NCBI GenBank assembly: GCA_000697055.1
Contig: JNDT01001332.1
Span: forward strand, 1 to 24,422
Reading direction: 5' to 3'
Origin: Saksenaea vasiformis B4078
Lineage: Eukaryota > Mucoromycota > Mucoromycetes > Mucorales > Saksenaeaceae
Length of the DNA: 24,422 nucleotides
Shown here: in pieces, positions 20,690-24,422 of the stretch
Numbering within the stretch: position 1 is the first letter of the stretch
Layout: each line of letters starts with the position of its first letter
Program-made: the position numbers and the translations under genes
The notes under the pieces: model-generated
Databases searched by the model: none
What the model saw: the letters and a program-made list of their open reading frames with translations, nothing else
Told to the model about the DNA's origin: nothing

Positions 20690-20879
20690 TGATCCAGAAT
20701 TCACGATAACTCCTGTCATGGCGACAGGTCCCGATCCACTTAGCCTTCATTTGATAAAAGGGTTATTATCGCAAAGACAGAGGCAGTACTTACTCTTCGC
20801 AGAGCTTCCGTGGAGAGGTCGCACACCTTCAAAATATGGGCATAATATTAGTTATACATGTCATACAGTTGGCGGTAAT
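20690..20879 (-). other. Structured stretch after the Fanzor stop; candidate guide-RNA/element end
   Basis: On the Fanzor strand the first 190 nt after the stop contain CCTGTC-GCCAT-GACAGG (20728-20712), a perfect 6-bp stem with a 5-nt loop, and a weaker GATAA/TTATC pair in front of it. Fanzor and TnpB guide RNAs come from the 3' end of the gene and the flanking element end, so this is where one would look. No family alignment was possible. Confidence 0.25.
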
Positions 20880-23800
20880 TTACCGATAATTGGTGGCGCC
20901 GGGAATGAATGGTCTTCCAGCCGAGAAATTGCTTGGGTCGAAAGGTGCTAACGTCCTTCTATCTACAGACAGGACATTGTTTGCGCATGCCAGACCTATT
21001 GCAAGAGCTGCTTGAACGTCTCTATTTTGCGTAGCATGGCCTGACCGGTACGCTGTGCAACTCGGATTGACACACTGAGAGGCACCGTTTACCCTCACTG
21101 TCTTCCACTCTCCCTTCTTCCTTCGCCGAGCTTTGGCCCTCTCCACTCTTCCAAAACAGTAGAGACACAACTGAGAACTCCGGTGCTCGTTCGTCATTGA
21201 TACTGGCACATAAAGGCGATGTCGTCTACGCAACCATGCTCCTCCACGTCTAATATGACCCTTCAGTCGAGAACCGACACCGATACCTTGAGTTCCTATG
21301 GCCATGGTAGGCACGATGTTTTGTGCACCATCCTTGTCGGTGTTAGCAGCTGTCTTGACGAACCTTCCCTCCTGCGCAGCAACCTGATCATAAACTCGAG
21401 TAGTAAATAGTGCCTGGATACGTTTCGCATGGTGAGCATGATTTGAGTGGTAAAATGATCGCAGTTGTTTTCGGCAGTTTCTTTTCGCCTAATATGTATT
21501 GAAGAATTAGAGGTAGAAGAGAAAAAAAAGGATAACACCTCTTGCGACTCTAAAACTTGTTCTACAGTCGTTGCCAAAGCTGATGAACTATCTTTCAAAT
21601 TTTTTCTGCGCTCTTAACCGTCAAGTCGTTCTAATATGAAATGAGACCATGAATTTACTGACTGCCATTATCATACCCTTTTCCTCCTTTCTCTTTTTTT
21701 TGCGAAACTTCCTGGAAAAGGTTTTCTCTTCCAGATATCCCGCCGTGATCCGCATTGGTTTGGGAAGTTTGGATATTTCCTCAGGAATGGGTATTGGTAT
21801 CTGGGTATCGTCCAATTGGCGATTGTGTAAGTTGAAGTGTAAGCGAGCGCGTTCCATTGTAAGAGGGACAGTTGTCGCCAGAACCGTCAACCCATAATCC
21901 GTCCCGCCAAAGGTAATAGCTTTCTTGTGATCCTGGCTGACTTGCCAATCCAGCTCTGTGATGTCAAGGAACTGTGTACTGGCTTCGCAACCTGGGCGAT
22001 CCCAACTTGTAACCTTACACATCTTTACCTCCTCTTCATCGTCTCCCTCTGACTCCTTTCCCTTTCCCTTTTGCTTCTTCTTGAGACCATCCAGTTGCTA
22101 TAGTTTGATTTAATTCGGTTGATTGACTGGTGCGTGCGATATCCTTCAGTTACCTTCTGACGTACATATCGCCGCCTTCGTTGATCTGCCAGTTCCGACC
22201 GTATCTTGCTTAAATTATATTGTTTGTTTGCGCGCTCCAATTTCGACGTCTTCAAATCTTCGTAGCTCTCGCTTTGCTTTTCCTTCCCCTTGCATCGCTG
22301 ATATTTATTTTGTGGCGCTTACGTTTGTCCCTGTCCGATTTTGGACAACATTTTCTGCCTGCTGTAACGCCTTTTTTGATTGTCTTTCTGCCGACTCCAG
22401 AACTTTGACCTTACATTTTGCATCTTCCAGGAACGTTGTAACGGTTGGAATATCTCGGTCTGATTCATTCTCAAAGAAACTGTTCCCCTCGTCCGTATTC
22501 TTCCATTTTGCGTTCTTCCTTCTTTGTTCATAATGAGATACAGTTATGTTCCTTCCTTTTTGAACGTTCCCATCAATCATCGCCATTTGTTGGGGTGTAA
22601 CAGTTACTCGTCACCGTGGTTCCAAACCGCGAGCACTGCAAATACGAGTGATTTTGTCTTGATCAAAGAAGGAGCCGATTACGGCGGCTTTGTTCGTTCG
22701 AGCTTGCCTAATATTTGCAATCGCGGTTCCATCTTCTGTGTATAAGTCGAATTTTGCAGAAGTCGAACCAAGGAGTTCATATATGGACGCCGCATCGAGA
22801 GGCAATGCATGGATTGAGGCAGGGCTGATCGCTGGGCAGATGTTAGCAGTGAATTTACTGTATCCAGTAGCATGGAGAACGGTATTCGATAACAAAACAA
22901 ACCGAACACGCAAGGCAATCGCAGTACTTGATCGTCCTTTCGGTATATATGGCCTCAGCGCATTCGTAATCTGCACGATGGTATCTATCTCGACCTTCTG
23001 GAGCTCGTTGTCGTCGTTCCACATCCCCAAGACATCAGTGGCTTTCACTTCCCCTTCAATATCTGCTGATTGTAACAGTTTCTTCGCAATAGCTTGAATT
23101 CGTATCAACCTTCTTCTACTGGGCTCTTTCTTCGCGTCATTCGTCTGAACTTCTTCTAATTCCTCTTGCATCTCTTCGATTGCCATCTCAATTGCCTCAT
23201 CTATTCCTTCATCGTCTATCCCACTTATATCCACAGGGATATCCAACTCGGTTACATCACCTTTAGGCTACATAATGTTTGTTCGGTTAATGTGTCGACG
23301 ATATCGGATATTGCGCTCACCTCTTCATTCTTCCGAGACTGTGGTTTTTCACCTTTCTTAGGCATGTATTCCTCTCTCGTGCGTGATTGCAGTCTTGTAA
23401 TCGCATCTGTGCATGACTTTTCACGTCGCAATAGGTTAATCCTTTGATATTCGTCCGTTTCCACCTCCAGTCGTTTCTTTAGGCGTCTTAAATTCTTGTG
23501 TTCTCGTTCTATTCGCCCTTTGATCTGACGCCGACACCATTCCTGCTTTCTTTTCATCGGTTTGGTACTCTTCTCCGGCTGTTTCTCTTTCTCTTTTGCT
23601 TTTTTCTCGGCGATGTGACGGACTTGTTGTTCTCGTTCAGGGGCAAGGTTTATCTTCAGAAGGATACGGAGTAGGTGGTTCACCGATTTATGGAACAAAC
23701 CGCCTGCCCACATGTTTTGTAGGTTGGCGGCGTATTGTTTCAGCTGAAAGTGCATTGTGGCGCTTAAGCCGGTAGGTGGATTTGGTAAATCTTTCAACAT

Positions 23801-24422
23801 TGGGTATTGCAGCGCGGACCAGAGGGTTTTATCACTAGCTTTATAACTCTGTCTTCCGAAACAGCTTGAATGGATAAACTGCAAGTGGGCTTCGCTAAAT
23901 AGGTTGATGAATTCATCATTGCTCTTCCGTGGCAAGGCTTTCAGATAACTCGACACATTTTCAGGCAGTGGCGCCACTGGTATTGTCAAATTTGAGTTCA
24001 GAGCTTCTGGATTGCGGACTGATCCTTTGGGAATAACTTTCAAAACGTTAAACGTCTCTGGACTGTCCTGCTGATAACGAGCTTGCTTTGAATGCGGATC
24101 CAATATGACAGTACTGGCAGCGGAGTTCATAACTTGTTCGGATGTGGCAGTTATGGTGTCGAGAAACACTTGTTTCACTTCATCATCCAGATCACCTCAT
24201 AAGATTCCAGATAATCGAACCGAGCATGCCCGGATCGTGTCCTCTTCGTCCTCGCTTTCATTGTTTTCAGTAGTATCCATGCTGCAGCCTGGTTCTTTCG
24301 CCTGCACTTGTTCGTCAATTTCTTTCTGTGCTTTTTCGGCAGCGTCATCAAAATTTGCGATGGCATATTTTTGCCAAAGAGCCCCAATTTGCCCTGACCC
24401 AGGATATTCCGAAGCGAGGGTC
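20880..24422 (-). CDS. Fanzor (eukaryotic TnpB-like RNA-guided nuclease), 5' end beyond the window
   Basis: Exons by hand: 24421-23321, 23267 to about 22350 or 22323, 22297-22154, 22097-21677, 21612-21539, 21488-20880; about 1,090 residues in the window. Introns (about 50-64 nt) show GT-AG ends and compatible phases, except for the unclear join at 22298-22349. RuvC-I is AITFGGTDYGL (Asp codon 21899-21897). The segment equivalent to RuvC-II, AIGTQGIGVGSRLKGH, has no Glu. A Glu occurs instead in MTNEHRSSQLC (codon 21188-21186), as in the rearranged site described for Fanzors. A zinc ribbon CLYC...CVNPSC is followed by RuvC-III NRDVQAAL (Asp codon 21020-21018). The upstream 700 residues are charged and helical with acidic and Lys/Arg-rich linkers. 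Two in-frame TGA codons (24199-24197, 22613-22611) interrupt it, so this copy may be decaying. Known Fanzors use a guide RNA to cut DNA and sit in transposons. The family call is strong; function is open. Confidence 0.85.

Noticed and set aside
20613..20951. 112-codon + strand frame overlapping the Fanzor 3' end
   Set aside because: It runs antisense to the zinc-ribbon/RuvC-III exon's tail and through the structured 3' flank; no domain, no promoter.
23252..23320. Unspliced extension of the long Fanzor frame to TAA at 23254-23252
   Set aside because: A 53-nt GT-AG intron at 23268-23320 in phase joins to the next long frame, which otherwise has no start.

Overview
The window looks like nuclear DNA of a Mucoromycota (zygomycete) fungus, probably one of the Mucorales. 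Genes are split by many 47-66 nt introns with GTAAGT-like donors and CTAAC/CTAAT-like branch sites. The proteins match families common to that group, and intergenic DNA is AT-rich with homopolymer tracts. All exon joins below were worked out by hand from splice signals and reading-frame phase.

Layout: (1) 2-136 (+) is the last 44 codons of a TnpB/Fanzor-type nuclease, followed by a hairpin-rich stretch. (2) 1129-1579 (+) is FKBP12 (fkbA). It converges, 65 bp apart, on a six-exon amino-acid permease at 1645-4050 (-); this resembles the fkbA-patA pair I recall from Mucor. (3) 5216-5942 holds two small unrecognised genes facing each other. (4) 7096-9280 (+) is a 66-residue protein gene followed after 3 bp by a TRP-like/Flc channel gene. 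That gene converges, 57 bp apart, on a tafazzin-like acyltransferase gene at 9338-10463 (-). (5) 10464-19115 is gene-poor and contains one clear gene, a 78-residue secreted peptide at 15248-15538 (+). (6) 19116-20027 (-) encodes a secreted cysteine-containing protein. (7) 20880-24422 (-) is most of a Fanzor, the eukaryotic relative of TnpB and Cas12. It keeps three RuvC acidic residues and a zinc ribbon, runs off the right edge, and carries two in-frame TGA codons.

The housekeeping genes act separately: prolyl isomerisation, amino-acid uptake, membrane or organelle ion and flavin transport, and cardiolipin remodelling. The part most worth following is the pair of Fanzor/TnpB-type genes at opposite ends pointing inward. 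They have different C-termini, so they represent two lineages. The right-hand one shows the shifted catalytic glutamate described for Fanzors. It may be an RNA-guided nuclease locus that is still active or recently inactivated.
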